A DNA stretch of 64,000 bases from the NCBI RefSeq assembly GCF_023159225.1, contig NC_063173.1, positions 7,198,352-7,262,351 of the forward strand, read 5' to 3'. Shown piece by piece: positions 11,951 through 22,430 of this stretch; positions within the stretch are counted from its first letter, which is position 1, and the number at the start of each line of letters is the position of its first letter. The stretch is from Perognathus longimembris pacificus (taxonomy: Eukaryota; Chordata; Mammalia; Rodentia; Heteromyidae). The notes below the pieces were generated by a model, which worked only from the letters and a program-made list of their open reading frames with translations, did no database searches and was not told where the DNA came from. The position numbers were made by a program, and so were the translations under genes.

Positions 11951-12764
11951 ATTATTTGAATCTGAATCCTCTTTCCACCATTAGGCCCTTTCTATTTCCA
12001 TAAGAAGATGAAGCCCAAGTCTGATCATGGAATTGGCAAGAACATCACTGAGGATACAAATAAAATTAGGCCAGAGCACTTCTGTAAATTTCAAATATCC
12101 TTCTAGAATCAAATCTGCCTCGGAAATAGGAATCGACACTCTGCATTTCTTCTTGGTCATTCATGTTTTCATTAGGAGTGAAATAATGCCATGGAGATGC
12201 CCATGTTAGTGTCTGTGCCTTAGAACCTGTCTATGCCCTCATTACACCCCCTTATTAGTTCTTTCTCATGGAAACTCTACTCTCTATGTAGTTACCAGAG
12301 CCAGAAAAGTAGAGGGCAATTAGACGCTAACTTCCCTTTCACCCCCCTACCATCTACCCATTTAATAAATCACGTCGTCTTCTATGCTAAATGATCCTAG
12401 AGTGTAGTTCCTCCTCCCCTTCCCAGCTCCCCCCAGTGCCAGCGCCACGACCTTCACTGTCCACATCTGGGACCCCATCAGCCCTCAGCTGGCCACAGCT
12501 GGACTAACTGTGGCAACCGCCTCTCGACTTCCTTTTCTGTGCCCACCCTGCCATGCACCACGGGGCTTTCTCAGCGGTGCATTGATACAGTTCTCCACAC
12601 ACCGTGTGGTTCCCACTGCACCCAGGCAGACTCCAGGCTTCCTCATCCAACACACTACGTAACTTGAGACTGTTACTTCAGAATCTTACTTTCTCCCTAT
12701 GTGTGATTCAGTTACGGAATAAAGGGAAAGAAACCATAGCTTCCCCATTTTAAAGCTTCTTACA
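11951..12764. other. Unassigned sequence
   Basis: Includes a C-rich stretch at 12410-12650 with no CpG-island character. No repeat or exon recognised. Confidence 0.45.
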
Positions 12765-12890
12765 AAAACTGTGACAAAATACACATTAAATAAAATTTTA
12801 CTACCTTAAACATTTTTTAAGTATAGGTTTCAGTAATGATGCACCTGTTCACATTTAAGTCCACACAGGTTGGGTAAACCACAAATCGCC
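12765..12890 (-). mobile_element. Ancient L1M-type LINE fragment (antisense)
   Basis: ACAAAATACACATTAAATAA, AATTTTACTACCTTAAACAT and TTTTTAAGTATAGGTTTCAG, then GTTCACAT, match the widespread antisense L1M 3' UTR pattern (AAATACACATAACATAAAAT ... ACCATCTTAACCATTTTTAA ... GTACAGTTCAGT). Assignment is by memory of that pattern. Confidence 0.6.
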
Positions 12891-13185
12891 TGGATCTCAG
12901 CTTCCTGAAGAGCTATAATTATGGGGAAAAGCCAATGACATACTACCCAATAACAACTCTTATGCTACATTATTATGTCATCTGTGTTTTCTATTGGATG
13001 ATAAATTCTTGTGCAATCTGGAACCCCATTCAGTTGCCCATTTTTCTGTCCAAGTACCTATGTAATCTCAAGAAGTATTTGTTGAGTAAAGTTATAAATT
13101 ACCTTTCCATGAAGAAATTAAATGGTTGTTAGCTGTTTAAGGTACAAAACTATTTTGGCTACAAGATATGCCTTCATTTATAAAA

Positions 13186-13394
13186 GCCAGGCACCTATAG
13201 TCCTAGCTACTCAGAAGGCTGAGATCTAAGGATCACTCTTCAAAGCCAGCCCTAGAAGGAAAGTCCACAGTGCTCTTATTGCCAATCAACCAGCAAAAGC
13301 ATAAAGCAGAGGTGAGGCTCATATAGTAGAGTGCTAGCCTTGAGTGGAGAAACCTAAGAAACAGCATAAGGCCTTGAGCTCAAGCTCTAGTGCT

Positions 13395-13396
<2 letters not shown>
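13186..13396 (+). mobile_element. Old composite SINE (B1-like/Geo), plus strand
   Basis: AGCCAGGCACCTATAGTCC, CTACTCAGAAGGCTGAGATC, linker TTATTGCCAATCAACCAGC, and right arm GTGAGGCTCATATAGTAGAG to GAGCTCAAGCTCTAG. It runs without a break into the longest CA array of the window. Confidence 0.9.

Positions 13397-13458
<62 letters not shown>
13397..13458. repeat. (CA)31 microsatellite at a SINE 3' end
   Basis: 62 bp of pure CA starting at the SINE terminus. Its length and purity make length polymorphism likely. Confidence 0.97.
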
Positions 13459-13461
<3 letters not shown>

Positions 13462-13826
13462 TAAACCATTATGAGCCAAGGTTCAAGTGAAAAAGACAAC
13501 CCCTTGCCTACTTCACATTGACTGTAAGAACATCAGACACTTGAGTCATTCATGCCTTTCCTCATCATTCATTCCTGTAATGTATGTTGAAGAGGTACAT
13601 TGAAACCACAGTTCTTGCCTTGGAAAGTGTAACCGGGAGGTCAGATCTGGCCAGTGCCATCATTGACTGTGGAGGGTCCTCAGATTGACTCCAGCTCAGA
13701 GTACAGCAGAAGCCAACTCCATCTCCACTAAGCTCTCCCCCACCTTATCCAGGGAAGCTCCCCTTTATTATGATAAGTTATGTAAATTGACCACCTGAGG
13801 CCTGGGAGCTTCCAGTTAGGCTTATG

Positions 13827-13890
13827 CACCTGACATCAAATCCATGTGCCCTCCCATGAGTGGATGTATCCACCTGACATCAAATCCATG
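13827..13890 (+). repeat. Direct repeat pair 1 in the LTR U3 region
   Basis: Two identical 20-bp copies at 13827-13846 and 13871-13890. Duplications of this size in U3 are typical of retroviral enhancers; function here is inferred. Confidence 0.9.
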
Positions 13891-13953
13891 CACCAATTCT
13901 AACTAGAATGATAGGTTGGTTCAAACAGATACTATGAGACAGACTGTAACTCC

Positions 13954-14022
13954 ATTGGCCACCTGCGTGCGGCCTAGCATGCTCTGTAAGTGTTGTATCC
14001 TCATTGGCCACCTGCGTGTGGC
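13954..14022 (+). repeat. Direct repeat pair 2 in the LTR (CCAAT-box bearing)
   Basis: Two 20-bp copies at 13954-13973 and 14003-14022 differing at one base. Each carries ATTGG, the reverse of a CCAAT box, 20-90 bp upstream of the TATA-like site. Confidence 0.88.
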
Positions 14023-14043
14023 AAGTTTGTCTGTGATGTTTGC

Positions 14044-14050
14044 CTTATAA
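14044..14050 (+). promoter_or_regulatory. TATA-like element of the LTR
   Basis: CTTATAA, about 135 bp upstream of the AATAAA signal and just downstream of the second CCAAT-type repeat. Position fits an LTR core promoter. Confidence 0.45.
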
Positions 14051-14182
14051 CCAGGCTGGATGGCCACACGCACGCGCGGTTCCGGCTCCCGACCCTGCAC
14101 ACGAGATCAGCCGTTTCAGCTCCCGAGTCTGGGCTGCGACCAAGGCCGGTCGGTTCGCTTTTTGTTCTCCTTTTACTTCCCC

Positions 14183-14188
14183 AATAAA
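14183..14188 (+). terminator. LTR polyadenylation signal AATAAA
   Basis: Canonical hexamer about 95 bp before the LTR 3' end, followed by the GT-rich GTGTGGTGGGTTCTTGGGGG, which resembles a downstream processing element. Confidence 0.6.
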
Positions 14189-14281
14189 TCCATCTTTTTA
14201 TCATCTTGTACCTGGAGACTGTGTGGTGGGTTCTTGGGGGAACCAGGAATCCCCTCCCTTCGGCGGGAGACCCCCGTTTCA

Positions 14282-15903
14282 TTGTAGCCAACCCCACTTC
14301 AGAAAGACTGTAAACCTTGTAAGCACACATAACCATCTCAACCATGGGTGATAACTGTGTTCTATGGGAGCAGAAATAAAACTTACCATTTTGAAACAGA
14401 GTCTCACTAAAGTGGGGCAAAGCGAGAAAGGAAATGTGATCAGAGGGGTTGATAGTTGAAGCAACAGCAAATACATGCCAATCCATGCAAGGCACACATC
14501 TCAGGAAGGTTGCCCTTGGATAATGGAGGCCTTCTTTCCTGGATATGACTCAAGAAGAGACAACCCTGTGTCACGTGACACTGCTGCAAAAGGTCCTCCT
14601 GCTCCCCGCGGGCTCCCAGGAACTGCCGAAAGCCATACAAAGAGCAATCCTCACTCAGTGAATTTGGTGTAAGGCTGAAATGGAACTGCACACGTGATGG
14701 ACAGTGTGGCCGGAGACAAGACCAAAGGCAGAATGGCCTCCGTGGTAGACAATTGGGAGCCATCCAGCAGACCTTGAACTTTGATTGCCATGGGATCAGT
14801 GCTGGCTAGACATTCCCCTTCCTACTGTCTTTTCAGCCTTACAACAGGCAGGGTGATGACAAGGACTGATGAGAAAGTTTAACTCAAACTAACATCTCCC
14901 AGGGAAGTGCTCTGATGTGATGTGTAGAATCTCTCTGCTAATATTCTAATCCTGCTTTCTTTCGGCTGGATCCAAGTTTTGATTGACTTAAGGCCATTAT
15001 TAACACTGACACTAATGCTTATGCTAATACAAATACAAAGATGAACCTTAACACCAGCACAATATTAAAATTAATGATAATAACTGCCACAGTTAATACA
15101 TCAGGAACCATACTAAATGTTCTACATGTATTATCGCCATCAAAAACAGAGTTGTGATTATCCTCTCTAGGTTTAGTAGTTACCAACCTGGTGCATGGCT
15201 AATTAACTTTCAAATGCTCATTAGTCTGATTAGAGGTAGACCCTTTAAATAGTATTATGGGATGGCTATGACTCAAAGATTTTTGTCTCCAGAAAACAGG
15301 ACTTTTAGGAAATCATCAAAAATCGTCTTATAAGAAAGATTAAACAAGCTGCTGAGGTCAAACCCTGATTTGAGCATCAGCTCCAATGCTATGAGAAACT
15401 CTTGAGTCATCTATCATTTTGGTGGATGGTCATGCAAGTGCAAATGCCTGCAAAGGGGGGCAGCTGCTTTGAAGTCTGGCCCTTCTCTCCCCAGTCTGCT
15501 CCACTAGAGGGAATTTGTGAACAGATACTTGTTCTTCCAGTTCTAAAGCCAGGAGAGGCAGGGAAGTATTTAAAATAGGAAATGCTGTCGGAGTTCCCTG
15601 TCTCAGTTCATGTTGTTTCTAACTGCGGGAACCCAATCCTCTTTGTCTTTCTTAGGTTTAACCCTCATCTCTGCCCTAGGCTCCTTAGGCAAGCCTTTTT
15701 AGGTCGCTGACAATCAGATATAAAAGACAGCCCTCTCATAGGGTCCCACCTGTCCTGCGAGACAACTGTGGATTGTTATGGCCCTGTTCATCTCCCCAGC
15801 TGCCCGTGGGCGCCGCAAGAGCGTGGAGGGAACCTTTTTCATCTGGAACCTCCAGCACCAACATGGCAGTTGACAGATCAATCAATGTGAATTCCTTTGT
15901 AGA
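14282..15903. other. Unassigned sequence
   Basis: No recognised repeat apart from faint MIR-like sequence near 15110-15200. A strong CTCF-like core lies at 15501-15512. Frames at 14440-14763 and 14475-14672 overlap on opposite strands and look spurious. Confidence 0.45.
15501..15512 (+). promoter_or_regulatory. CTCF-like motif
   Basis: CCACTAGAGGGA matches 11 of 12 positions of the CTCF core CCASYAGRKGGC; the last base differs. Motif match only. Confidence 0.35.
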
Positions 15904-15907
15904 GTGT

Positions 15908-15990
<83 letters not shown>
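15904..15990. repeat. Compound (TG)n(GA)n microsatellite
   Basis: About 38 bp of TG with one interruption, followed by 48 bp of pure GA. It abuts the 3' end of the antisense SINE that follows. The purine-rich GA half could form a triplex. Confidence 0.95.
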
Positions 15991-15992
<2 letters not shown>

Positions 15993-16224
15993 TCCTGGGG
16001 CTAGCACTCAAGGCCTGAGTTTTTTTATTTTGTGGCTCAAGGCTAGCACTCTACTGCCAGAACCACAGGCCACTTCCAGTCCCTCCCCACCCCAGCCCCT
16101 GTACTTAATTGGAGATTGGAGTGCAAGGGACTCTCCTGCCTGGGGAAATGGCTTTGAACCGGGATCTCAGCTCTCAGCCTCCTGAGTAGCTAGGATTACA
16201 GGCACGAGCCCCTGGCACCCAGCT
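15991..16224 (-). mobile_element. Old composite SINE (B1-like/Geo), antisense
   Basis: Plus-strand view: TCAAGGCTAGCACTCTACTG, GCCACTTCCAG, TTAATTGGAGAT, then CTCAGCCTCCTGAGTAGCTA and GGATTACAGGCACGAGCCCC, which is the antisense B1-like arm. The right arm carries a duplicated CTAGCACTC segment near 16000 and 16045, so its 3' end is rearranged. Confidence 0.88.
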
Positions 16225-17136
16225 CAATATAAGTTAGGTACAAATGTCCTTAAATGATCAGAGCAAAAATCGGATCCACCTTATCACAAAGCCCTCCGGC
16301 ACAGCTGGCACACAACCATACTCACGGGTTGTTGTTTTTACTACTGCAAGTTCACACAGAGATGTACAATGTTAAAGAGTCTGACCAGACTGCTGGGTGC
16401 ATCTTGCCAATGCCTGCGTGTGTCAGAACCATGCTGAGTGGTTGCCTGGATTCCAACCCAGGGGCCTACGAAAGCTTGATCCATCCCATGGGTTCTCCTC
16501 TAGCTTGGGAAACAAGGCTGAGCTGGTCCGGTGAGTGATCATTGAGCCAAATACTGAAAAGCTTTCAGGTTCCCATAAATGAAACCCTGACTTTAGCTTT
16601 CCCTTGCTGCTTGGAAAGCTCTCTGCTTCCCCCGTGCAGCCAAACTTGAAACTGCATGCTGAGAGAGAGAGGGGGGGAGGGAGGAGAAGTAGACAGATGT
16701 GTTGACAGCCACAGGGGAGAAGGAATCCAAAGCTAACAAATGCGATAGGTTTTGCACACATGAACAGTCAGCAATATGATAATACCTAACAATTAGTGGA
16801 ATCTAGCTTTGAACACTTTTGCTAGAATGTCAAAGAAGTCATCCTACTCCCCACATTTAGAAACACTATGATGCAGGTACAAAAGTAAGGAACGATCCCA
16901 GTTCCTTATACAATGCCTGACATTTAAGAAATCATGAAAATCTGTTAATTCTGCACCTTCCGTTGACTCCCGTTGCCAAGTCTACCTCTCCCTCTTTCAT
17001 TGGAGTCCCTGGGGGGGGATGGGGGGGAGGGAATTACCTCCTCCTACGAGCTGCAGAGTTGTGTGTCCACTGGACAAGATTGACTGAATATTGCTACTAG
17101 ACAAAATTCCTCTTGACCTGAAAATATATCTACTTT
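16225..17136. other. Unassigned sequence with purine-rich and G-rich tracts
   Basis: Contains a GAGAGAGGGGGGGAGGGAGG-type tract at about 16658-16688 and a G-rich run at 17011-17031. No repeat or exon recognised. Confidence 0.45.
17011..17031 (+). other. Potential G-quadruplex tract
   Basis: G8-AT-G7-A-G3. The long runs can be split to supply four G-triplets with short loops. Structural prediction only. Confidence 0.4.
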
Positions 17137-17367
17137 GGGTTGGGTGTCTGTGGCTCCTGCCTGTAATCCCAGCTCCTTAGGAGAGAGATTTGGAGGATCA
17201 CTGACTGAGGCTAGGCCAGAGCGTCCCCGCCCCATACACAAAGTCGGTAATTCCATCGCCAAAATAGTCATCCAAAGGCCAAGCTACAGGAGTCACTCAA
17301 GTGGTAGAGGACTAGCTAAGTACGCAAGTCCACCAAGAATGTGCGGCCCTGAGTTCAAGCGCTGATA
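17137..17367 (+). mobile_element. Old composite SINE, strongly diverged
   Basis: GTGGCTCCTGCCTGTAATCC and CAGCTCCTTAGGAGAGA form the left arm; GTCACTCAAGTGGTAGAGGA and CCCTGAGTTCAAGCGCTG form the right arm. The linker is largely scrambled. Confidence 0.8.
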
Positions 17368-17689
17368 GTGAGGGCCTCCGCTGTGTTTTGGCAAAAGTGA
17401 GGAACCTACTTTGAAACAAGGACGGAGTCAGTAAGAAAATGAACTCATAACCACATTCTAAAGGAAGAGTGATGATCCCCCAGGAACTGTGTGAGTGTAA
17501 CTCAGAATACAGAGAAAAGTGAGGCGGTAATGGAAACCGCCTCAAGAAATGAACTACATGAAATTAGGGGGTTTTGCTTCCTTTCTGAACTGCACAAGTT
17601 TAGATTGCACAATTCCTCTGATGAAGCCTTTACCAGATCCAAATTTTCTGCTCACATTGAGGCACGCGTGCATGTGCACACACACATTT

Positions 17690-17770
17690 TGGAAGCACTG
17701 AGTAGGATTGAACTCAGGGCCTTACACTTGCAAGGCAAACACCCTATCACTTTAGTTATGCGGTGAGCAC
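17690..17770 (-). mobile_element. ID-like SINE monomer (antisense)
   Basis: GATTGAACTCAGGGCCTTAC, then CTTGCAAGGCAAACACCC and TATCACTTTAGTTATG, is the antisense of an ID monomer with its B-box segment GAGTTCAAT. No right arm is attached. Confidence 0.65.
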
Positions 17771-17988
17771 TTGGAAACTATATTTTTGTTTGGACACTTT
17801 GATGTTTATCGTTAGCGTTTTCACGTAGAACCAGCGGGGCCTTTTCTAACAAAATCCTTTTCTCATAAGGCTCTGGCGTATGGGTGACCATGGCCCTTTC
17901 CTTTCATGCACCTGGCTGCGTTCTCTCTTCAATCCCCACTTCCCTTTCAGGAAGGAAAACGTGGCCTAGAAAAAGAAGAAAACACTCA

Positions 17989-18178
17989 AGCACCAGCAGC
18001 TCAAGTCTATAATCCTAGCTACTCAAGAGGCTGAGACCTGAAGATTGTGGTTCAAAGGCAGCCTAAGCATGAACATCTGTGAAACAGATGAAGATAGATA
18101 GACAGAGTGCTAGCCTTGAGTCACAAAGCTCAACAACGGCGTTCAGGCCCTGAATTCAAGCCCCAGCATTGGCACAGG
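17989..18178 (+). mobile_element. Old composite SINE, internally deleted
   Basis: Left arm CTATAATCCTAGCTACTCAA and GAGGCTGAGACCTGAAGATT. The linker is replaced by ACAGATGAAGATAGATAGAC and the first half of the right arm is missing. It ends with CTGAATTCAAGCCCCAGC and ATTGGCAC. Confidence 0.85.
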
Positions 18179-19227
18179 TAAAGCAAAATAAGAAAATGAC
18201 CTACAATCAGCCCCCTAGCTGGCCCAAACAACACTTGAAAAAAAAGAATTTCTCCTAGATTTGGAGCATGGATAAAGACTGAAGAATCATGAATAATTCC
18301 TCCAGGTGCTTCATTTTAATTCTTTTTCAAACAGAAATCATAAATGAAAGGAAATACTTCCCTGCTTTTTCTTTTTTTTTTTTGCCACAAAGAACAGGAC
18401 AAACTGGGATGTTAATTAAATTACAAATCAGCCCTCTGCTTGCAGCTGACAGAGCTTTGTGAGCTTCCAGGCAATGTCAGATATTTTAAACCCTCTGTAA
18501 TTACCTACGGTGGAGAAGCTGCCAGGGAGGACGCTTTCATGAATATTTAATGAATCTTAAGATTCTTTTAAAAGAGCCAGTGATTTAAATAATGGCGAGA
18601 GAACCCGTTCTAACTCAGTGCTGCCCCCTTCTGCTCCCACTTGGTGGGCAGTGAGAATCCTTCCCTACACCCTGAGCCAGGTCTGCACAGGAGGGAGGCC
18701 AGCCTGGCCCAGGAGGCCAAGCAGCAGAAGGAAACACACAGCAGGCTCTCTGAGCAAGTCAGATCGGAAGGGCAGACCAGGGAAACACAGTGGGAATAGC
18801 GTTGTACAATGATTTTGTGCTAGGTGGCAGACGTTCAGGTCCCTTTGGACAATTTTTCAACGCATTTTCCAAGCCTCAAGCACTTCGCTTAGGAATTGGA
18901 TAAGGAATGCGTTGTGATGACAAATGCCAGAATCGGAGTCTGCAGAGCACTTCAATGCAGTGCAAAACCATGTCTCCAACCAACATGATTTCTGACTCCA
19001 GGATGCGATCCAATATAACAGAAGAAAAGTGCACAAACTGCTGCTTTTTTAAAATGCAAGTAAGTTCAATTTTCCTATGCCACTTGCTATCTGGAAGATA
19101 CTTGTAAAGCTGTGTGTGGGTAGGGTATTTTTGTGCCTCAGTAGACCAGTAGAAGACAATATATAACTCATAAAAATGTAAGAATTGAATGGGAGACTGT
19201 CTTATTGGTATACAGCAGGTCTGAACA
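18179..19227. other. Repeat-poor sequence with candidate conserved segment
   Basis: 18420-18605 is AT-rich but of high complexity, with homeodomain-type TAATTA cores and ATTTAATGAATC. A CTCF-like core on the minus strand lies at 18623-18634. No coding frame is credible; the 155-codon minus frame (18876-19343) runs into a SINE. Confidence 0.45.
18623..18634 (-). promoter_or_regulatory. CTCF-like motif (minus strand)
   Basis: On the minus strand GCAGAAGGGGGC matches 10 of 12 positions of the CTCF core, including the AGGGGGC part. Confidence 0.3.
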
Positions 19228-19239
19228 ATTATGAGTGAT

Positions 19240-19405
19240 CTACCAATACTGGGGTTTGAACCCAGGGGTTCCCATGAGACATGCCTCCAACACAACTGCT
19301 GGTTATGTTGGACCTGGAGTCTCAGAAACCTTTTTACCCACACTAGCCTTGAACTGCAGTTCCCTGGATCTCAGACTTCTGAACAGCTAGGGTTACATGC
19401 TCTGC
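19240..19405 (-). mobile_element. Old composite SINE (antisense), diverged
   Basis: ACTGGGGTTTGAACCCAGGG at one end and CTCAGACTTCTGAACAGCTA with GGGTTACATGC at the other mark the two arms; most of the middle is rearranged. Confidence 0.65.
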
Positions 19406-19873
19406 TTTCTGCACTTCTCTTTTGTGTACTTTCATTGTTTGTTTGTTTATTTATTTAAAAAAAAGAGCAGTCTCTAAGAGTGAACTTAACAAATAGCGAC
19501 TTCTGTCAACAGAATGAAGACAATATGAATAGCTATTTGGTATCTCCAAATATATCTACCATTTGTCTACTCCGGAGCTCACGGAACTCAAGTAACTCTT
19601 CAAAACGTCAGTTGGAGAGCAGTAGCTGAGCATACAGGTTCTGCAGAGAGAGTCTGGACCGGGGCTGCTTCCTAACTGAACTTCCCAGGACCTGGATGGA
19701 AGAGGAGCTCGGTCCCCATCCTGATGTCTTTGAGGTCAGGTGAGAGGAGGTGTGAAAACTATCTTAGCAGACGGTCTGTGACCTAATCAACAGTTAACGT
19801 TAACCTTATTACTACCAGATTATTGCTTGTTGTATTTTGATTTCTTATTTAGTCTTTTTAATTTCCCTTATGC

Positions 19874-20075
19874 TACTACCAAGACTTGAACTCCGCGCTT
19901 TACGTTTTTGCTCATGGCTGGTACTCTACCATGGAGTCATGCCTCCAGTCCAGCATTTTTCTGGCTATTTGGAGATAAAAAAAAAAATCTGGAGAACTTT
20001 TCTGCCCAGGCTGTGACCCTCAGATCTCAGGCTCCTGAGCAGCTAGGATTACAGGCCTGAGCCCCTGGCACCCAG
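19874..20075 (-). mobile_element. Old composite SINE (B1-like/Geo), antisense
   Basis: ACTTGAACTCCGCGCTTTAC, GCTGGTACTCTACCATGGAG, an A-rich linker, then CTCAGGCTCCTGAGCAGCTA and GGATTACAGGCCTGAGCCCC. Confidence 0.85.
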
Positions 20076-20589
20076 TGAATATTGCAGATTTTATTTAATT
20101 GTGAATAGTTTTAGAACTATAAAAAAGGAAAACTGTTAACACTTCTGTGTTTCATTTCTCCACCAAAACTTACAGCTGCAACTTTTCCTCCTTCGTCCAC
20201 ATCACACAGGCCTTCCCTTTCCACCCACAGCCTTCCTGTGTCCAATCCTTGACATCTTTCTTTCCCCGCTTTCCGCGGAACTGAAACTTCTCGAGCATGT
20301 ATGATGAGGCAGACACCACACGGTAGCGCTAGGGAGGCAACGGTGAGGAAGAAGTCTCCTCTCCCTCTGCCCTTCGCGCCCGTGTGCTCTCTAGCTCTGT
20401 GGCCCTCCCGGAACGGCTTTCCTCCTGACTACTCTTCAGTCTCCCAACCAACTCTGAGAAGCCTTTCCTTCCCACTGGACTACTACTTCCCCTGTACACT
20501 CAGGTTTGACCAAGTGTTTTATGCTGACATAAGTGACTCCAGTAGCCCTCTCCTTCTCAGTTTTTAATACAAGTATTTATGTGAGCTGC
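20076..20589 (+). mobile_element. Possible ancient L2 segment (weak)
   Basis: The pyrimidine-rich order of phrases at about 20180-20560 (CACATCACACAGGCCTTCCC, CTGAGAAGCCTTTCCTTCCC) recalls the L2 3' region, but the match is loose. The rest is unassigned. Confidence 0.25.
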
Positions 20590-20880
20590 ATGACATTGAC
20601 GCAGACCTGTCAGCCCAGCAACTCAGAAGGCTGATGTCAGAAGGATTGCAATTCCAGCCTTGAAACGAAGTTCTTGAGACCCTGTCTCAACCGAAAAGTC
20701 TAAGCCTCATGATAGGTGTCTGTTTCCCCAGCTGTATAGGGAGTAGTAAATAGGTGGATCACAGTCCGGACTGGCCTGGATAAAAATTGAGACTTTATCT
20801 GGAAAATAACCCAAGCTAAAAGAGCTGACGGTGTGGCTCAAGTGGTAGAGCAATTGCGCCTGAGTTCAAGTGTTCGACAA
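20590..20880 (+). mobile_element. Diverged B1-like monomer plus separate Geo-type arm
   Basis: A B1-like block (AGACCTGTCAGCCCAGC, AACTCAGAAGGCTGATG, GAGACCCTGTCTCAACC) at 20590-20692 is followed by 130 bp of other sequence. A right arm (GTGTGGCTCAAGTGGTAGAG, CTGAGTTCAAGTG) then lies at 20828-20876. The GAGACCCTGTCTC ending is closer to a canonical B1 than the other copies. Confidence 0.65.
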
Positions 20881-22149
20881 TGTTTTGCACCTGCTTTTCC
20901 CATGTGTCCGGAAAAAAAAAAAAGGCAATTTATTGTTATACTCAAGGCAAACATTCTGCCTGGTACCCAATCCTTAACCAATATTTTGGACTGAAATCAA
21001 CCCAGAGGAGTATTTGGCCTTTGAGGTGCAGTACCTTGTGTACATCACCGGCGGTCCGTGCCAGGAAGAAGCCTACCTGGATTCCACACATCTCTGGTTA
21101 GCAAGATTTTTCTGAAGAAATGAAAATGTGACTTTGCCGTGCAGGCCCTGAAGCAGAGCAGCAGAACCCATTTGAGAGCTTGTGTGCGGTCAAGGAGAAG
21201 TGTTTAGGTTTTGCCCAGAGTTCGAGCCTTGCAAGTGAAGCATGCTGCCTGCTGCCTCTTGGGGCAGGAGAGTTGCATGAAGAAAACCTGCCCACATACT
21301 AGAAGACCAGTAAGTGAGCGCCCTCTTTTCCCTTCTGCCAGCTCTGAATTGGAGCAACGAAGAAAGTTCCCCACACAGATGGGACCACCCCAATTATTGT
21401 GCCCCTAAGCCTCCCCTTGACCCACAATGCACCGAGTACTTGGGGAGAGGTACTTGGGGGGAGAAACATGTTTCTGGGCAGTAGTTGTAAGTGATTGTTA
21501 CTCTCATTTATTGAGCTACACATGACACTTGGACAAATGAAAGTAATTACCGTAGTAGACTCTAGAAGATCTCCTTAACTACGTGCTTCGTTGAAATGTA
21601 TACTTAGAGGTGAGGAAAGCAACCCTCCTGGAAAAGGTTCGTGGGAGTTCAGCTGAGTTCCTGCGGCGAGCTGGAGGAAGGACGGCGGGGACGGACGGCC
21701 AGCTGAGAAATGAAGCAGGAGGGAGCTAGAAATGGGTCGACTGGGGAGGCCCACACTTGAAGTCAAATTGCTTTGCTACCAGGAAATCAAAGCAATATTT
21801 TGAGAACAAACCCAACAATTAGTTTGTCCATTTGAAGCCTCACTTCAAATACTGTCTGAGTAATTCTCCAGGGTTCACTGCTGCTAGATTCAATCAAGGA
21901 TCGCGAGATCCTGTGGGTGTTCATCATCTGATTCAGCCCTCCCCTCCCCCCCTCCCCCAAAGCTGGGCATCTGGCGCAGCATCTGTGAGAGTCACTTCCT
22001 GTGGAAAGCTGGAGTCCTCTCCACTCACAATGCCCGGCACTCAGGAAGGAGGAGATGCACATTTGAGTAGAATGCATCGTTAAGCGATGACAGTTCCCTA
22101 CACCTGGCTTTCCTGATTTAAACTCTGTTCCGGCCCCTAAAGAAGCAAT
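20881..22149. other. Unassigned sequence
   Basis: No recognised repeat. Several frames overlap on both strands between 21098 and 21766 without family resemblance. A C-rich stretch lies near 21938-21958. Confidence 0.45.
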
Positions 22150-22315
22150 GTGACTTCAGGCAAGGGTGGAAGCTCTCTGAGCCTGACTCCTCACTGATAA
22201 ACTTGGACTTAGAATAAGACACAGCAGTGTTGCTCGTGGAACTGATGGGATAATATGCATGCACATTATTTTTGCACAGGGCCTGACTCCTGGAAAATGC
22301 TCAGGAAATATGAGT
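22150..22315 (+). mobile_element. MIR element, sense
   Basis: TGTGACTTCAGGCAAG, CTCTCTGAGCCTGACTCCTC, ACTGATAAACTTGG, AACTGATGGGATAATATGCA, then GCACAGGGCCTGACTCCTGG and AAAATGCTCAGGAAATATGA reproduce the MIR order through to the LINE-like 3' tail. One of the more complete ancient repeats here. Confidence 0.75.
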
Positions 22316-22392
22316 CTCCCTAGTTCTCTGTCAGTGTCTACTTGACCCGTTTCCAAGTACAGGATTGCTAACGGCCCAACCCCACACGCGAT

Positions 22393-22393
<1 letters not shown>

Positions 22394-22428
<35 letters not shown>
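22394..22428. repeat. (CA)n microsatellite
   Basis: About 17 CA units. Unlike most in this window it is not attached to a recognisable SINE. Confidence 0.95.

Positions 22429-22430
<2 letters not shown>

Larger units (their letters stand above)
13628..14281 (+). mobile_element. ERV1-type solo LTR with duplicated internal modules
   Basis: About 650 bp, bounded by TGTAACC and GTTTCA. Promoter-like parts lie in the expected order: repeated ATTGG (inverted CCAAT) modules at 13954 and 14003, a TATA-like CTTATAA at about 14044, and a polyadenylation signal AATAAA at 14183-14188. The segment from AATAAA to the end then has the length expected of an R/U5 region. A 20-bp unit, CACCTGACATCAAATCCATG, occurs at 13827 and again at 13871 (44 bp apart). 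A second unit, ATTGGCCACCTGCGTGYGGC, occurs at 13954 and 14003 (49 bp apart). No internal retroviral sequence flanks it on either side. I could not find a matching 4-6 bp target duplication, so the ends may be off by a few bases. Class by architecture only. Confidence 0.7.

Noticed and set aside
13397..13458. CRISPR-like array or tandem satellite
   Set aside because: It is a simple CA dinucleotide repeat; no spaced direct repeats of 20-40 bp occur anywhere in the window.
14001..14495. 164-codon minus-strand frame, the longest in the window
   Set aside because: It spans the 3' half of a solo LTR and its flank, overlaps three frames on the other strand, and shows no recognisable domain.
15736..16185. 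Serine/leucine- and arginine/glutamate-repeat proteins on both strands
   Set aside because: They are translations of the (TG)n(GA)n microsatellite.
18876..19343. 155-codon minus-strand frame
   Set aside because: Its first part lies in an antisense SINE; no domain is visible.
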